64,000 nt of DNA from Ignavibacteriales bacterium (GCA_016700155.1 CP065001.1:4464001-4528000), one strand, 5' to 3'; positions 8,045 through 17,364 are shown, counted from the first letter of the stretch. A program made the numbers and translations. Notes: generated by a model not told the origin, from the sequence alone.

Positions 8045-9484
8045 ATGAAATCGTTATTAAAACCATTTGTGATACTATTTTTCTTTTCAGTGAATTTGTA
8101 CAGCCAGACACAGCTTACATTAGAAGATGCGTTATCAATAGCGCTTAAAGAAAGCTACGGGATAAAGTCGGCACAGTATTCATTACTCAGTTCACAAAAA
8201 ACACTTGAAGCCGCAAAACTTGGATTGATGACATCTATTAATATGGAGTTTGATTTACCGCGTTACTCGCAAACATTGTCAAGCCAGTTCAACCCGGTTA
8301 CAGGAACGGAACAGTTTTTTGAGATAGGTTACACTACTTATGAGAGCAGGTTATTTTTTAGTCAGCCGATTGTTTTTACTAACGGAACTTTTTCGCTTGT
8401 CGGTTCGATGTGGCGGAGAGATCAGTTCAATGAACAGCAGGATATACCGGTTGATTATTACAGCAACCTGAGTTTAAGATTAAGTCAGCCGTTGTTTACG
8501 TTTAATAATCTTAGTGCAAATCTTACGCGTGCGGAAATCAATCTTGAAAAATCAAAAAGAAATTATACGCGCGCCGAATATGATGTGATATACAATGTTA
8601 CGGCAGGGTTCTACCAGTTGTATCAATCAAAAATGGAAGTAGAGATCGCTAAAGAAAAAGTAAGCCAGACAGAAACATCCTACCAGACAGCCATGAATAA
8701 ATTTAAAGCAGGGCTTATCGCTGAAGTTGAAGCACTTCAGTTAGAGATTGATCTTGCTTCAAGCAAAAACGATCTGTTGAATAAGGAACGTACATTCAAA
8801 GAATCAAAGGACGATTTTAAATTGTTGATCGGTTTACAGTTGTCTGAAGATATCGATGTCTCGGCGGTGCTTGAGTATTTACCCATCAATGTTGATATGG
8901 AAGAAGCTGTAGCTCATGCTTTGGAGAACAGATCGGAAATAAAAAACAGTGAAGCGGATATTGAATTAAGAAATCTAAACGTTGATGAAGTGGATTCACG
9001 CGGAAATATAAGCGGTCAGCTTACAGCTAATTACGGAATTAACAAGAACGATGATAAGTTCAATAATATATTCAGGGATTTTTCTAAAGACAGGGGAGTT
9101 GTGTTCACGCTTTCTGTTCCTGTGCTTGACTGGGGAAGAAACAACCGTGAAGTTGAATCAACGCAGGCTGATCTTGATCTGACAAAGTTAACTTACAACA
9201 ATCAGAAGCAGCAGATTGAGAAGGAAATAATTTCGATTTTAAATAAAATTGAATCAGCAAAAGCGCGTGTGGAGGTGTTGAGCAAAAGTGTTGAGCTTGC
9301 AGAGAAGAGTTACAATATAAGTAAGTCACGTTTTGATGCAGGCACAATTACAAGTTTTGACCTGTCACAGATGCAGTTGAGATTGACTGACGCGAGAACA
9401 AACAGTCTTTACGCGTTGATAGATTATAAACTTGCTGTTGCGGATCTTACAAGGAAAACTTTATTCGATTTTGAGAAGCAGTGA
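8045..9484 (+). CDS. TolC-family outer-membrane efflux channel protein
   Basis: A 479-residue protein with a signal peptide (about 1-20, ending NLYSQ) and the two internal repeats of the outer-membrane efflux family. These are rich in long heptad-like helices, for example EVEIAKEKVSQTETSYQTAM and its counterpart near residue 400. The repeats form the trimeric outer-membrane and periplasmic channel. It is the third gene of the adaptor-permease-channel set and very probably co-transcribed with it. Length and order fit a type I or MacAB-like tripartite exporter. The substrate cannot be told from sequence. Confidence 0.88.
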   Translation: MKSLLKPFVILFFFSVNLYSQTQLTLEDALSIALKESYGIKSAQYSLLSSQKTLEAAKLGLMTSINMEFDLPRYSQTLSSQFNPVTGTEQFFEIGYTTYESRLFFSQPIVFTNGTFSLVGSMWRRDQFNEQQDIPVDYYSNLSLRLSQPLFTFNNLSANLTRAEINLEKSKRNYTRAEYDVIYNVTAGFYQLYQSKMEVEIAKEKVSQTETSYQTAMNKFKAGLIAEVEALQLEIDLASSKNDLLNKERTFKESKDDFKLLIGLQLSEDIDVSAVLEYLPINVDMEEAVAHALENRSEIKNSEADIELRNLNVDEVDSRGNISGQLTANYGINKNDDKFNNIFRDFSKDRGVVFTLSVPVLDWGRNNREVESTQADLDLTKLTYNNQKQQIEKEIISILNKIESAKARVEVLSKSVELAEKSYNISKSRFDAGTITSFDLSQMQLRLTDARTNSLYALIDYKLAVADLTRKTLFDFEKQ

Positions 9485-9891
9485 TTTTGAATTAAGTTTT
9501 GTTATCAATGTTGCAATCTTAATTATTATTGTGTCACCCTGAATTTATTTCAGGGTCTTCTTTTGAGTATCATACAGACTCATAAATCAGACTCAGATGC
9601 TGAAACGAGTTCAGCATGACAGCAAGGAGAAGATACTGAAACGAGCCCGCCTGCCGGTCGGGCAGGTTCAGCATAACGACAAGGCAGATTCCTCGCGAGA
9701 TAATATCATTGTCATTCCGAACTAGTTTCGGAATCTGGCATGCAGAAAGAAGATGCTGAAACAAGTTCAGCATGACAGAATGGTAGAAGATGCTGAAAGG
9801 CATTGCCATCAGCTTGACGTTGTTCAAGTCGTCCTGACGAAATTGTAAGTTTCTTTTTTAGATTTCAGAATTCAACTACTATCAAAACTTA
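9485..9891. repeat. 407-bp intergenic array of REP-like palindromes
   Basis: This region holds about six copies of a roughly 26-bp element close to GTCATTCTGAACTTGTTTC plus AGAATCT, in both orientations. Forward copies start near 9533 and 9711. Reverse copies span about 9596-9621, 9632-9680 (with an insert), 9752-9777 and 9789-9818 (degenerate). Each is a stem of 7-8 bp around a short loop. The minus-strand 85-residue ORF here is only the element read in frame (VMLNLFQHL, repeated), a well-known spurious peptide. No gene is supported. Confidence 0.75.
9646..9666. repeat. 21-bp GC-rich palindrome inserted in a REP-like loop
   Basis: Between ATACTGAAACGAG and TTCAGCAT sits a 21-bp segment that the other copies lack. 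It contains CCTGCC, GGTCG, GGCAGG, an inverted repeat of its own. The flanking half-elements continue normally on each side. Confidence 0.6.
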
Positions 9892-11016
9892 ATGGCGGAA
9901 AAGAAAAGATATATCTTTGTTGATATTGTCAGAGGGCTTGCACTTCTTGTAATGATAGAAGTGCATGTGTTTAACGCATTTCTTGATCCTTCAATAAAAG
10001 CTCAGTCATGGTTTTCTGTTTTAAATTATATAAACGGGTTGGTAGCGCCGTCGTTTCTTTTTGTTTCCGGATTTGCGTTTATACTTTCGACAAACACAAA
10101 TGACAGAATAAAACTATTCAGTCCAGCTATAACTAAAAGGCTTTCACGTATAGGGCTAATATTTCTTGTCGGTTATTCACTTCATCTCCCGCGCTATTCA
10201 TTCAGTCAAATGATTAAGATAAGTGAAGCTGAGATGATCTCATTTTATAATGTGGATGTGCTTCAGTGCATTGCAAGCGGTCTTCTGCTTTTATTAGTGA
10301 TGAAACTTATCACTTCAAATGAAAAACAATTTAATTTTGTTTTACTTGGAAGCACAATTGCTGTAATCGGGTTAGCCCCATTTGCCTGGCAGTATGATTT
10401 TACGAATATATTCCCGGTATGGTTTGCGAATTACTTCAATCAGAAGAATGGCTCGCTGTTTCCATTACTTCCGTGGCTGGGATTTATGTTCACGGGTGCA
10501 ATTGCCGCAAAATATTTTCTGACTCTAAAAGATGACGCAGAACAAAAAAGATTTATATCAAGACTTGCAATAACCGGAATCATACTTGTTGTTATAACTC
10601 ATCTTGTTCTTACTGAACTTACACCGGTTGAGATAAGATCAATACGTCCCAATCCGTTTTTCTTTTTGCAAAGGCTTGGTTATGTGTTTCTGCTGCTTGT
10701 ACTCTGCTGGCATTATGATCAAAAAAGGAAAATCACAAAATCATTTATACTTGATTTCAGCCGCGAGTCGCTGATTGTTTACTGGTTTCATCTTACAGTT
10801 TTGTTTGCGGTTGTATTCGGCGGTAAAAGTCTGACGATGATTGTAAATCATAGTTATAATGTAATTGAAGCAATCATTTCAACGATCATTCTTGTCATAT
10901 TAATGATAATCGCTGCTAAGATCTGGGGCGGTGTAAAATCCAAATACAGGAAGGCATCGAAAATTATTACAATCGTTATAATTACTTCATCAATAATTGT
11001 ATTCTTTGTCACTTAG
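9892..11016 (+). CDS. DUF1624/HGSNAT-like membrane acyltransferase
   Basis: A 374-residue polytopic membrane protein of about ten helices. Its start, RYIFVDIVRGLALLVMIEVH, is the signature of the heparan-alpha-glucosaminide N-acetyltransferase-like (DUF1624) family. The motif APSFLFVSGFAF follows around residues 50-62. Members are thought to transfer acyl groups across the membrane onto glycans; the substrate here is unknown. The gene stands alone behind the REP-like array. The ATG lacks a clear ribosome binding site. Confidence 0.78.
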   Translation: MAEKKRYIFVDIVRGLALLVMIEVHVFNAFLDPSIKAQSWFSVLNYINGLVAPSFLFVSGFAFILSTNTNDRIKLFSPAITKRLSRIGLIFLVGYSLHLPRYSFSQMIKISEAEMISFYNVDVLQCIASGLLLLLVMKLITSNEKQFNFVLLGSTIAVIGLAPFAWQYDFTNIFPVWFANYFNQKNGSLFPLLPWLGFMFTGAIAAKYFLTLKDDAEQKRFISRLAITGIILVVITHLVLTELTPVEIRSIRPNPFFFLQRLGYVFLLLVLCWHYDQKRKITKSFILDFSRESLIVYWFHLTVLFAVVFGGKSLTMIVNHSYNVIEAIISTIILVILMIIAAKIWGGVKSKYRKASKIITIVIITSSIIVFFVT

Positions 11017-11085
11017 TTCTTTGCTGTTTGGCAAGTAATATTTTCACTCCGCGATTTTTATCTCGACATTCAAAAAAAATGTTTC

Positions 11086-11093
11086 TAAGTTTG
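11086..11093 (+). promoter_or_regulatory. possible Bacteroidota-type -7 box
   Basis: TAAGTTTG matches TANNTTTG and lies 23 bp before the start codon of the sorting-domain gene at 11116. No convincing -33 TTTG is visible, so support is weak. Confidence 0.3.
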
Positions 11094-11115
11094 AATACAA
11101 TTTTATGAGGTCATT

Positions 11116-12573
11116 ATGAAACGGGTCAGCATTTTGGTCTTGGTACTTTTTACCTGCCTTGTTAAAGGGCAAGACTTTGAAATCAAACAAATCACTTCAG
11201 GAAATTTTGATGCGCGGAATCCTGTTACCGGCAGATACTATTTCTGGGATGCCAATAAAATCTTTTATGAAGTACACACCGGCAATTCAATAAATATTTA
11301 CTCTTCAGATTACAATCCTGAAACGGATTCATTCTCGGATACAATCGCTGTAACAACCGGAAATTTCCAGAATATTAATCCGGTTCCTGACTATAATGAT
11401 GGACTGATCTTTCTCACAAATCAAAATGGCAACTGGGATATAGCACATAAAAAGTATGAGAATGGGGTATGGAGTGAAACTCAATTTTTAACAAACACTC
11501 CTGAAGATGAAACTAATCTAAGAGAGATTTTTTCGGAGCCATATTCCTGGGAGCTTGAAACTCATCTGATTTTTGAAAGAGATGGATCAGTATTTTACTT
11601 ATATGTCGATTCTTCAGAAGTATTTGAGGAAACCGTTTTTCAGAAATCCAGCGAACTTTCATATGATCAATCAGCCGGAGCTTATAATTTGTGGTCATTC
11701 GCTCAGCAAGAGGGTCTTCATATTGCAGCGGTAGAAACAGATCAGAACCAGATTAAAAGAATTGTAAGCAGGCACAGGAACCTGGGAGGAAACTGGGCTC
11801 CTTTAGATATTGTGTTAGACACATGCTCGTGCTCAAACCTGATTTTTCAACCGGTTGATTATTATCCATCTCTTGTGTTTGAGGATACTTCAGATACAAC
11901 ACGAAAGTTAATGGGGATACCGGAATGGCAGACAAATAAAATTGTTTATCCCTTAATTGCTGAGAACGATGATGATCAGTCAGCTTTCAAAAGTGCCGTC
12001 TCATATATTGTAACTGAACCACCTTCAGGCAAAACAGATTTCTATTTTTATCACCCGCACGCTTATTTGCTAAAGAATTCGGAATCAACAAGGATCAGAT
12101 TAAATCTTTTTGATGTCGACAATCCAAGTGTTGATTCTATCTATTCATTAAAGGTTACTTCAAGCAATACTGATGTTGGGTCGGTAGGATTCTATTTTGG
12201 TTATGAAGTCTTTTATACTTTATTTGAAGATAGCATTGATGGAAATGTTCATTTGTTCGGAAGAAAATTTCTTAACCCCGTTGGTGCCGTTGATGATGAT
12301 GTTACACTTACTGATTTCACATTATATCAAAACTATCCGAACCCGTTTAATCCTGTTACTAAAATAAAATGGAGTACACAAAAGGGAAGCCGGCAATCAC
12401 TCAGGATTTATGATGTGCTTGGTAATGAAGTCGCAACTTTGGTTAATGAATACAAACCAATAGGAGATTATCAAGTTGAATTCGATGCTTCAGACTTATC
12501 AAGCGGAATTTATTTTTACAGGCTGCAGGTTGGGGATAGATCATTCTCAAGAAAAATGATCCTGCTTAAATAA
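11116..12573 (+). CDS. secreted beta-propeller-like protein with type A sorting domain
   Basis: A 485-residue protein. The signal peptide is about residues 1-19 (LVLFTCLVKGQ). The body is strand-rich, with repeats of the kind NINPVPDYNDGLIFLTNQNGNWDI that suggest a propeller (inference). The C-terminal sorting domain starts near 395 (LYQNYPNPFNPVTKI) and ends KMILLK. It is therefore expected at the cell surface or secreted by the type IX system. The start follows ATGAGGTC. A pair of cysteines (CSCS near residue 238) is the only obvious special feature. Function unknown. Confidence 0.75.
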   Translation: MKRVSILVLVLFTCLVKGQDFEIKQITSGNFDARNPVTGRYYFWDANKIFYEVHTGNSINIYSSDYNPETDSFSDTIAVTTGNFQNINPVPDYNDGLIFLTNQNGNWDIAHKKYENGVWSETQFLTNTPEDETNLREIFSEPYSWELETHLIFERDGSVFYLYVDSSEVFEETVFQKSSELSYDQSAGAYNLWSFAQQEGLHIAAVETDQNQIKRIVSRHRNLGGNWAPLDIVLDTCSCSNLIFQPVDYYPSLVFEDTSDTTRKLMGIPEWQTNKIVYPLIAENDDDQSAFKSAVSYIVTEPPSGKTDFYFYHPHAYLLKNSESTRIRLNLFDVDNPSVDSIYSLKVTSSNTDVGSVGFYFGYEVFYTLFEDSIDGNVHLFGRKFLNPVGAVDDDVTLTDFTLYQNYPNPFNPVTKIKWSTQKGSRQSLRIYDVLGNEVATLVNEYKPIGDYQVEFDASDLSSGIYFYRLQVGDRSFSRKMILLK

Positions 12574-12589
12574 CTTTCATTATTAATCG

Positions 12590-12619
12590 GGTTCATCATG
12601 AATTTTTTCTTGATGAACC
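12590..12619. terminator. hairpin between convergent genes
   Basis: GGTTCATCA (12590-12598) and TGATGAACC (12611-12619) are perfect inverted copies around a T-rich loop. The hairpin occupies the 52-bp gap between the convergent sorting-domain and SLC13 genes. It may serve both strands, though neither side has a long T-run directly after the stem. Confidence 0.5.
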
Positions 12620-12625
12620 TGAATC

Positions 12626-14974
12626 CTAAAACTTCCAGAATACTGAGATGAGCAATACAGCTATCACTCCGATTACTATGGTTAAAGGTAAACCAAGTTT
12701 AACATAATCGGAAAACCTGTAACCTCCGGGACCCATAATAAGAATATTTGCCGGGTGTGATATAGGGCTGATAAAACTTGCGGATGACGATACTGCAAGT
12801 GTCATCATTAATGACTGGGGAGAAATTCCTGTATTGGCTGCTATTGACAGAGTAAGCGGTGCCATCATTACAACAAGTGCGGATGTTGGTATAACAGAGG
12901 CAGCAGCAGTAATGAATAAATAAATTCCGATTACTATTCCCCAGCTTCCGAATTGTCCGGCATATTTAATTACCTGCTCTGCGATAATTTCAGTAGTTCC
13001 TGTTGACTGCATCGCTATACTTAATGGGAACATTCCCGCAATCACAAAGACGGATTTCCAGTCTATCGATTTATACATTTCATCCATTGACAGACATCCT
13101 GTAAGCACCATAAGCGCTGCACCGCCCAACGCAGCAATTGAAATTGGAATTATTCCAATCATCACCGGAATTAATACTGCCGCCATTATTAAAGCTGCTA
13201 AAGGTGCTTTCCCTGAAAGGGGTATATCCGGAAGTCCATGTGTTAACACGATAAAATCGGGATCAGACGTAAGTATTTTTATTTTATCTCTTTTCCCAAG
13301 AATTAAAAGTGCGTCCCCGAATTTCAATTCAAAGTCGCGAAGGTTTGTACGGTAAGCTCTGCCTTCTCTCCATAAAGCAATTACCTGCAGTCCGTATTTA
13401 CCCCTGAAGTGGATTTGTCTTAGTGATTTTCCAGCAAGGTTGGACCTTGGTGAAAGAGTTGCTTCAATTAATCCAACCTGTTCTGACTCAAGCGGTATGG
13501 AAAGTTTTTTATCTTCATCAACTAATTCAAGTTCCTGCAAGCCTCGCAGTATATCAAGATCATCTTTCTTTCCGCTGATGACAAGTTTATCATTCAGATG
13601 AATTGTTTCTTCAGGGTCAGGCATTACAACTGTTTTATTTTCTCTTATTAAAGCCAGCACTCTTACCCCGAATGATGCGCCCATCCGGCTTTTTGATAAA
13701 GATTTATTTATCAGTTCAGAATTCTCAGGAACACTTACAGTAAAAACTCTTTCCTCTAAATTATACTTTGTGATCAATTCAACAGGATTTATTTTTTTGA
13801 AAAGATTAAAATCAGATTTAACCTTTAAGATATTCAGCTTTTCTTTTGAACCCTGAACCAGCAGTATGTCTTTTTCCTTTAAAACAAATGAATGGAGATT
13901 ACTATGTTTGATTTCCCCGCTTCTGTCAACAGCTAGAACGTTTACACAGAATTTTTTTCTGAAATTTATTTCATGCAATGCATGATCAATTAATTCAGAT
14001 TTAGGCGGGATTGAAATTTCCACAATCTCAAATTCATCAGAAATAATTTTATCAATTCCTGAATGCTCCTCTGCGGCTATTAGTTTTTGCCATCCGCGGA
14101 ATTCATTAAATCTTTCCAGCGCCCCGCCGATCATCAGTTTGTCATCTGCTCTGAGAACTTCAGAAGGATCGGGCGCTAATTGAGTATTCCCATTCCGGAT
14201 TATCGCAAGAACAGTTAGCCCTGCTGCTGAACCCAGGTTTGCTTCTGCAATTGTTTTTCCATTTAAATACGAGTTTAATGGGATTCTCATTACACAGGTT
14301 CGCTCTTGCAGGGCATATTGCTTGCGTAACTCTGCTTCTGAACCGAGAATATCTTTTACTTTATCTTTTTTAGGGAGAAAGTATTTTCCGACAAGAACTA
14401 TGAAAAGCACTCCCGCAATAAACACCGGTCCGCCGACGGGAAGAAAATCAAACAGTCCGAATGAGTTTAATCCTGCTGATCTTAATGAATCGCTGACTAT
14501 GAGATTAACAGTTGTTAACAAAGTTGTAATCCCACCAAGCAGAACACCAAAAACCATAGGCATCAAAAGTCTTGATGGTGAAATAGAAGTACTTTTTGAA
14601 AGGCTCATTACAACAGGGAGCAATAACGCCGCGACACCGATATTGTTCATAATAAATGACAGTAGTCCTGAAACCAGCATCAGTATCAGAAGTATTTTTG
14701 TTTCACTGCTGCCCGAAATTTTCAGCATGGATTTGCCGATAATGTTGGCAACATTAGTACGCGCTAATGCCGCACTCAATACAAACATTGACCAGATTGT
14801 TATAACAGCCGGATTACTGAATCCTGAAAGTGCTTCACCCGGAGTAACTATTCCGGAAACTGCCAATGCAGATACTACTAGCAAAGCAACAAGATCAATA
14901 CGTATTTGTCCGGACACAAATAAGATAACCGCGGCAAGTAAAAGCGTTAGTACACCAATGGATTCGGCAGACAT
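12626..14974 (-). CDS. SLC13-family permease with four TrkA-C-like repeats
   Basis: A 782-residue ion-coupled transporter, about 190 residues longer than the divergent homolog at 15135. Six or so helices occupy residues 1-200 and another set lies after about 590. Between them are four RCK_C/TrkA-C-like repeats, at roughly 225-300, 318-390, 405-480 and 500-570. Each runs like VLAIIRNGNTQLAPDPSEVL and DDKLMIGG. TrkA-C domains usually bind regulatory ligands. The region aligning with GTSTN of its neighbour reads LTTVN, so substrate or ion binding may differ. The substrate (sulfate, dicarboxylate or other) cannot be told. Confidence 0.82.
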   Translation of the reverse strand: MSAESIGVLTLLLAAVILFVSGQIRIDLVALLVVSALAVSGIVTPGEALSGFSNPAVITIWSMFVLSAALARTNVANIIGKSMLKISGSSETKILLILMLVSGLLSFIMNNIGVAALLLPVVMSLSKSTSISPSRLLMPMVFGVLLGGITTLLTTVNLIVSDSLRSAGLNSFGLFDFLPVGGPVFIAGVLFIVLVGKYFLPKKDKVKDILGSEAELRKQYALQERTCVMRIPLNSYLNGKTIAEANLGSAAGLTVLAIIRNGNTQLAPDPSEVLRADDKLMIGGALERFNEFRGWQKLIAAEEHSGIDKIISDEFEIVEISIPPKSELIDHALHEINFRKKFCVNVLAVDRSGEIKHSNLHSFVLKEKDILLVQGSKEKLNILKVKSDFNLFKKINPVELITKYNLEERVFTVSVPENSELINKSLSKSRMGASFGVRVLALIRENKTVVMPDPEETIHLNDKLVISGKKDDLDILRGLQELELVDEDKKLSIPLESEQVGLIEATLSPRSNLAGKSLRQIHFRGKYGLQVIALWREGRAYRTNLRDFELKFGDALLILGKRDKIKILTSDPDFIVLTHGLPDIPLSGKAPLAALIMAAVLIPVMIGIIPISIAALGGAALMVLTGCLSMDEMYKSIDWKSVFVIAGMFPLSIAMQSTGTTEIIAEQVIKYAGQFGSWGIVIGIYLFITAAASVIPTSALVVMMAPLTLSIAANTGISPQSLMMTLAVSSSASFISPISHPANILIMGPGGYRFSDYVKLGLPLTIVIGVIAVLLISVFWKF

Positions 14975-15134
14975 TTAATGAGGGATTCCTTACAAGATTT
15001 TTAATAGGAAATTTTATACAAATATTCTAAATAATTCATATAATGTAAATGGTTTATAGGATCTATCTTTTTCAGTTCGAAGTTTTTTTTCATCTTTAAT
15101 AAAACTAAGTACTCATCCCGGATAATTATATTTT

Positions 15135-16913
15135 ATGAACGTTGAGATGATAATTGTTTTTGCTGTAATTGCCGGAGCTATAATTCTGTTTGTAACAGAA
15201 AAACTGCCCGTTGATATGACGGCATTGATTGTCATGGCGGTTCTTCTGCTTACCGGGATAATTAGCGCCGAGGAGGGAATTTCCGGATTCAGCAATCAGG
15301 CAACGATTACAGTCGGAGCGATGTTTGTTGTCAGTGAGGCTTTAAAGAAAACCGGCGCGGTAAATTTCCTCGGAACAATTTCATCTAAGTTGTTTAAAAA
15401 TAATTTCTGGCTGGGGCTTTCGGTTACTATGATAGCGGTTGGGCTTATTTCAGCTTTTATAAACAACACTCCTGTGGTCGCGGTATTTATTCCTATACTG
15501 CTGAATGTAGCACGAGAGAATAAAATAAGTCATTCAAAACTACTTATGCCTCTTTCCTTTGCATCACTGTTTGGCGGAGTATGTACTCTTGTAGGGACCT
15601 CTACAAATATTCTTGTCAGTTCAATTGCGAAAGAACATAACCAGGCTCCTTTCAGTATGTTTGAATTCACGGGACTCGGAGTAGTATTTTTTGTCTTCGG
15701 TATGATCTATATGGTTTTCTTCGGAGTTAAGTTGATTCCGCAGCGGACGCTTGCTGAAGATCTTACTCAAAAGTTCAGAATGAGTGATTACCTTACTGAT
15801 ATAGTTTTGCTTCCCAATGCAAAATCTGTCGGAACGAGTTTGAAAGCTTCACCGCTGATCAGAGAACTTGAAATAGATGTGCTGGAAGTAATAAGGAACG
15901 GGCAGCGGCTGCTTAGACCTTTACCTGAAATAATTCTTGAAGCAAACGATGTTTTAAGAGTAAGGTGTGATGTAAGTATAATTCAGAAAATAAAGGACAG
16001 GGTCGGGGTTGTTCTTAAATCTGATATGAAACTATCTCAAAAAGATTTTACCGCTGAAAATCTATTACTAGTTGAAGCGATCATCGCACCAAATTCCACC
16101 TTGATCGCCAAGACTATTAAAACTTCAAACTTCAGAAATAAATTTAAAGCAAATGCTTTAGCATTGAGGCACAGGGGTCAGCTTCTTCAAACAGGTTTTG
16201 TTGATACATTGTTAAATGCAGGAGATTCTGTTCTTATTGAAGTAAGGAAAGAAAATTATAACGATATAAAAAATGATCCGAACTTTGTTATTGTTTCTAA
16301 TATCGAATATATAAAATTCAGAAAACGAAAAATCATTCCGGCACTATTGATTATAGCAGGGATTATTACATCAGCAACACTTGGATGGCTGCCAATAATG
16401 ATAAGTGCTATAATTGGTTGCATTCTTCTTGTTCTTACTAAAAGTCTTACTCTTGAAGAAGCTTATAAATCCATTGAATGGAATGTTATTTTTTTATTGG
16501 GAGGAATACTATCACTCGGCATTGCTCTTGAAAAAACTGGTACTGCATCTTTTATTTCAGGGCAGATCATCGAGGTTTTGGGTTCACTTGGACCTGTCGC
16601 CATTCTTGCAGCTTTATATTTGCTCACATCATTTTTAACCGAAACAATGTCAAATAACGCAACTGCTATTTTGGTTGCCCCAATTGCTATCGGAATCGCT
16701 GAATCATTGGGAGTAAGCGCAAGACCCTTTTTAATAGCAGTTATGTTCGCTGCTTCAGCAAGTTTTATGACGCCGGTCGGTTACCAGACTAATACAATGA
16801 TATTTGGTGTGGGGCAATACAAGTTTGCGGATTTCTTAAGAGTGGGAACTCCGCTCAATATTTTATTCTGGATACTGGCTTCCATTCTCATTCCAATTTT
16901 CTTTCCGTTCTGA
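15135..16913 (+). CDS. SLC13-family permease with two TrkA-C repeats
   Basis: A 592-residue permease in the usual arrangement for this family: an N-terminal membrane half, two central TrkA-C domains (about 215-290 and 300-385), and a C-terminal membrane half. Conserved elements include NNTPVVAVFIPI, GTSTNILVSS, SNNATAILVAPIA and PVGYQTNTMIFG, the paired hairpin motifs that bind substrate and ions in this superfamily. It is divergent from the 782-residue homolog across a 160-bp gap that presumably holds both promoters. Substrate unknown; carboxylate or sulfate are common in the family. Confidence 0.85.
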   Translation: MNVEMIIVFAVIAGAIILFVTEKLPVDMTALIVMAVLLLTGIISAEEGISGFSNQATITVGAMFVVSEALKKTGAVNFLGTISSKLFKNNFWLGLSVTMIAVGLISAFINNTPVVAVFIPILLNVARENKISHSKLLMPLSFASLFGGVCTLVGTSTNILVSSIAKEHNQAPFSMFEFTGLGVVFFVFGMIYMVFFGVKLIPQRTLAEDLTQKFRMSDYLTDIVLLPNAKSVGTSLKASPLIRELEIDVLEVIRNGQRLLRPLPEIILEANDVLRVRCDVSIIQKIKDRVGVVLKSDMKLSQKDFTAENLLLVEAIIAPNSTLIAKTIKTSNFRNKFKANALALRHRGQLLQTGFVDTLLNAGDSVLIEVRKENYNDIKNDPNFVIVSNIEYIKFRKRKIIPALLIIAGIITSATLGWLPIMISAIIGCILLVLTKSLTLEEAYKSIEWNVIFLLGGILSLGIALEKTGTASFISGQIIEVLGSLGPVAILAALYLLTSFLTETMSNNATAILVAPIAIGIAESLGVSARPFLIAVMFAASASFMTPVGYQTNTMIFGVGQYKFADFLRVGTPLNILFWILASILIPIFFPF

Positions 16914-16959
16914 TTAAGAAGAAATTTTAATAAGTTTAAATACACATCCAGGATTTTTT

Positions 16960-17202
16960 ATGAAAGCAAAGATCATCACACTTCTGATTGTTCTTCTCAT
17001 TCTCATAATTTTTATTTCGCTTAATACACATCTGGTTGAGATTAATTTTCTGTTCGGTAAGTTTCAGATGTCAGCAATAATACTTATATCAATTTCATTA
17101 CTCATTGGACTTATTATCGGATTCATACTTAACAAAATAATTGAGAAACCCCGGGTGAGGCAGGAAAATATCCGGAAGGATAACAATAGTGATTTAAAAT
17201 AG
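16960..17202 (+). CDS. LapA-domain small membrane protein
   Basis: An 80-residue protein with two hydrophobic helices (about 5-24 and 38-60). The pattern NTHLVEINFLFG...ILISISLLIGLIIGFIL matches the LapA (lipopolysaccharide assembly protein A, DUF1049) family. The tail is basic and probably cytoplasmic. It lies 46 bp after the SLC13 gene and may be read through from it. LapA in enterobacteria helps regulate LPS synthesis together with LapB; no lapB is nearby, so the role here is inferred only from the domain. Confidence 0.7.
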   Translation: MKAKIITLLIVLLILIIFISLNTHLVEINFLFGKFQMSAIILISISLLIGLIIGFILNKIIEKPRVRQENIRKDNNSDLK

Positions 17203-17343
17203 CCGGTTCAGGTAATTCAGATTTGATAATTGCTCAGAAAACATGGGCTTGAAACAAGCTAAAACAGGGGATAATTCAACAATTGGTAAGGTAAACTTTT
17301 CTTGCTTATTCAATTAATTAACATTAAGTTTGAGTCAGTTATT

Positions 17344-17364
17344 TCGCCCTTAAAGGGCGATTTT
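17344..17364 (+). promoter_or_regulatory. terminator-like hairpin in the rimP-nusA leader
   Basis: TCGCCC and GGGCGA pair around TTAAA (17344-17360), and four T follow (17361-17364). The hairpin ends 11 bp before the rimP ATG. A second small stem, GCTTG-AAA-CAAGC, lies at 17247-17259. The position suggests attenuation or shielding of the ribosome site in the leader of the rimP-nusA-infB operon. In E. coli this operon is controlled by NusA through leader termination; the mechanism here is inference. Confidence 0.45.

Noticed and set aside
9533..9818. possible CRISPR array
   Set aside because: Repeats are palindromic, vary in arms, change orientation and have no regular spacers or cas genes nearby.
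9570..9827. 85-residue minus-strand ORF with repeated VMLNLFQHL
   Set aside because: It is the REP-like palindrome array read in frame; the peptide repeats follow the DNA repeats and no ribosome binding site is present.
14322..14978. 218-residue plus-strand ORF opposite the SLC13 gene
   Set aside because: It is an antisense shadow of a clearly conserved membrane protein with Thr/Pro/Ser-rich nonsense composition.
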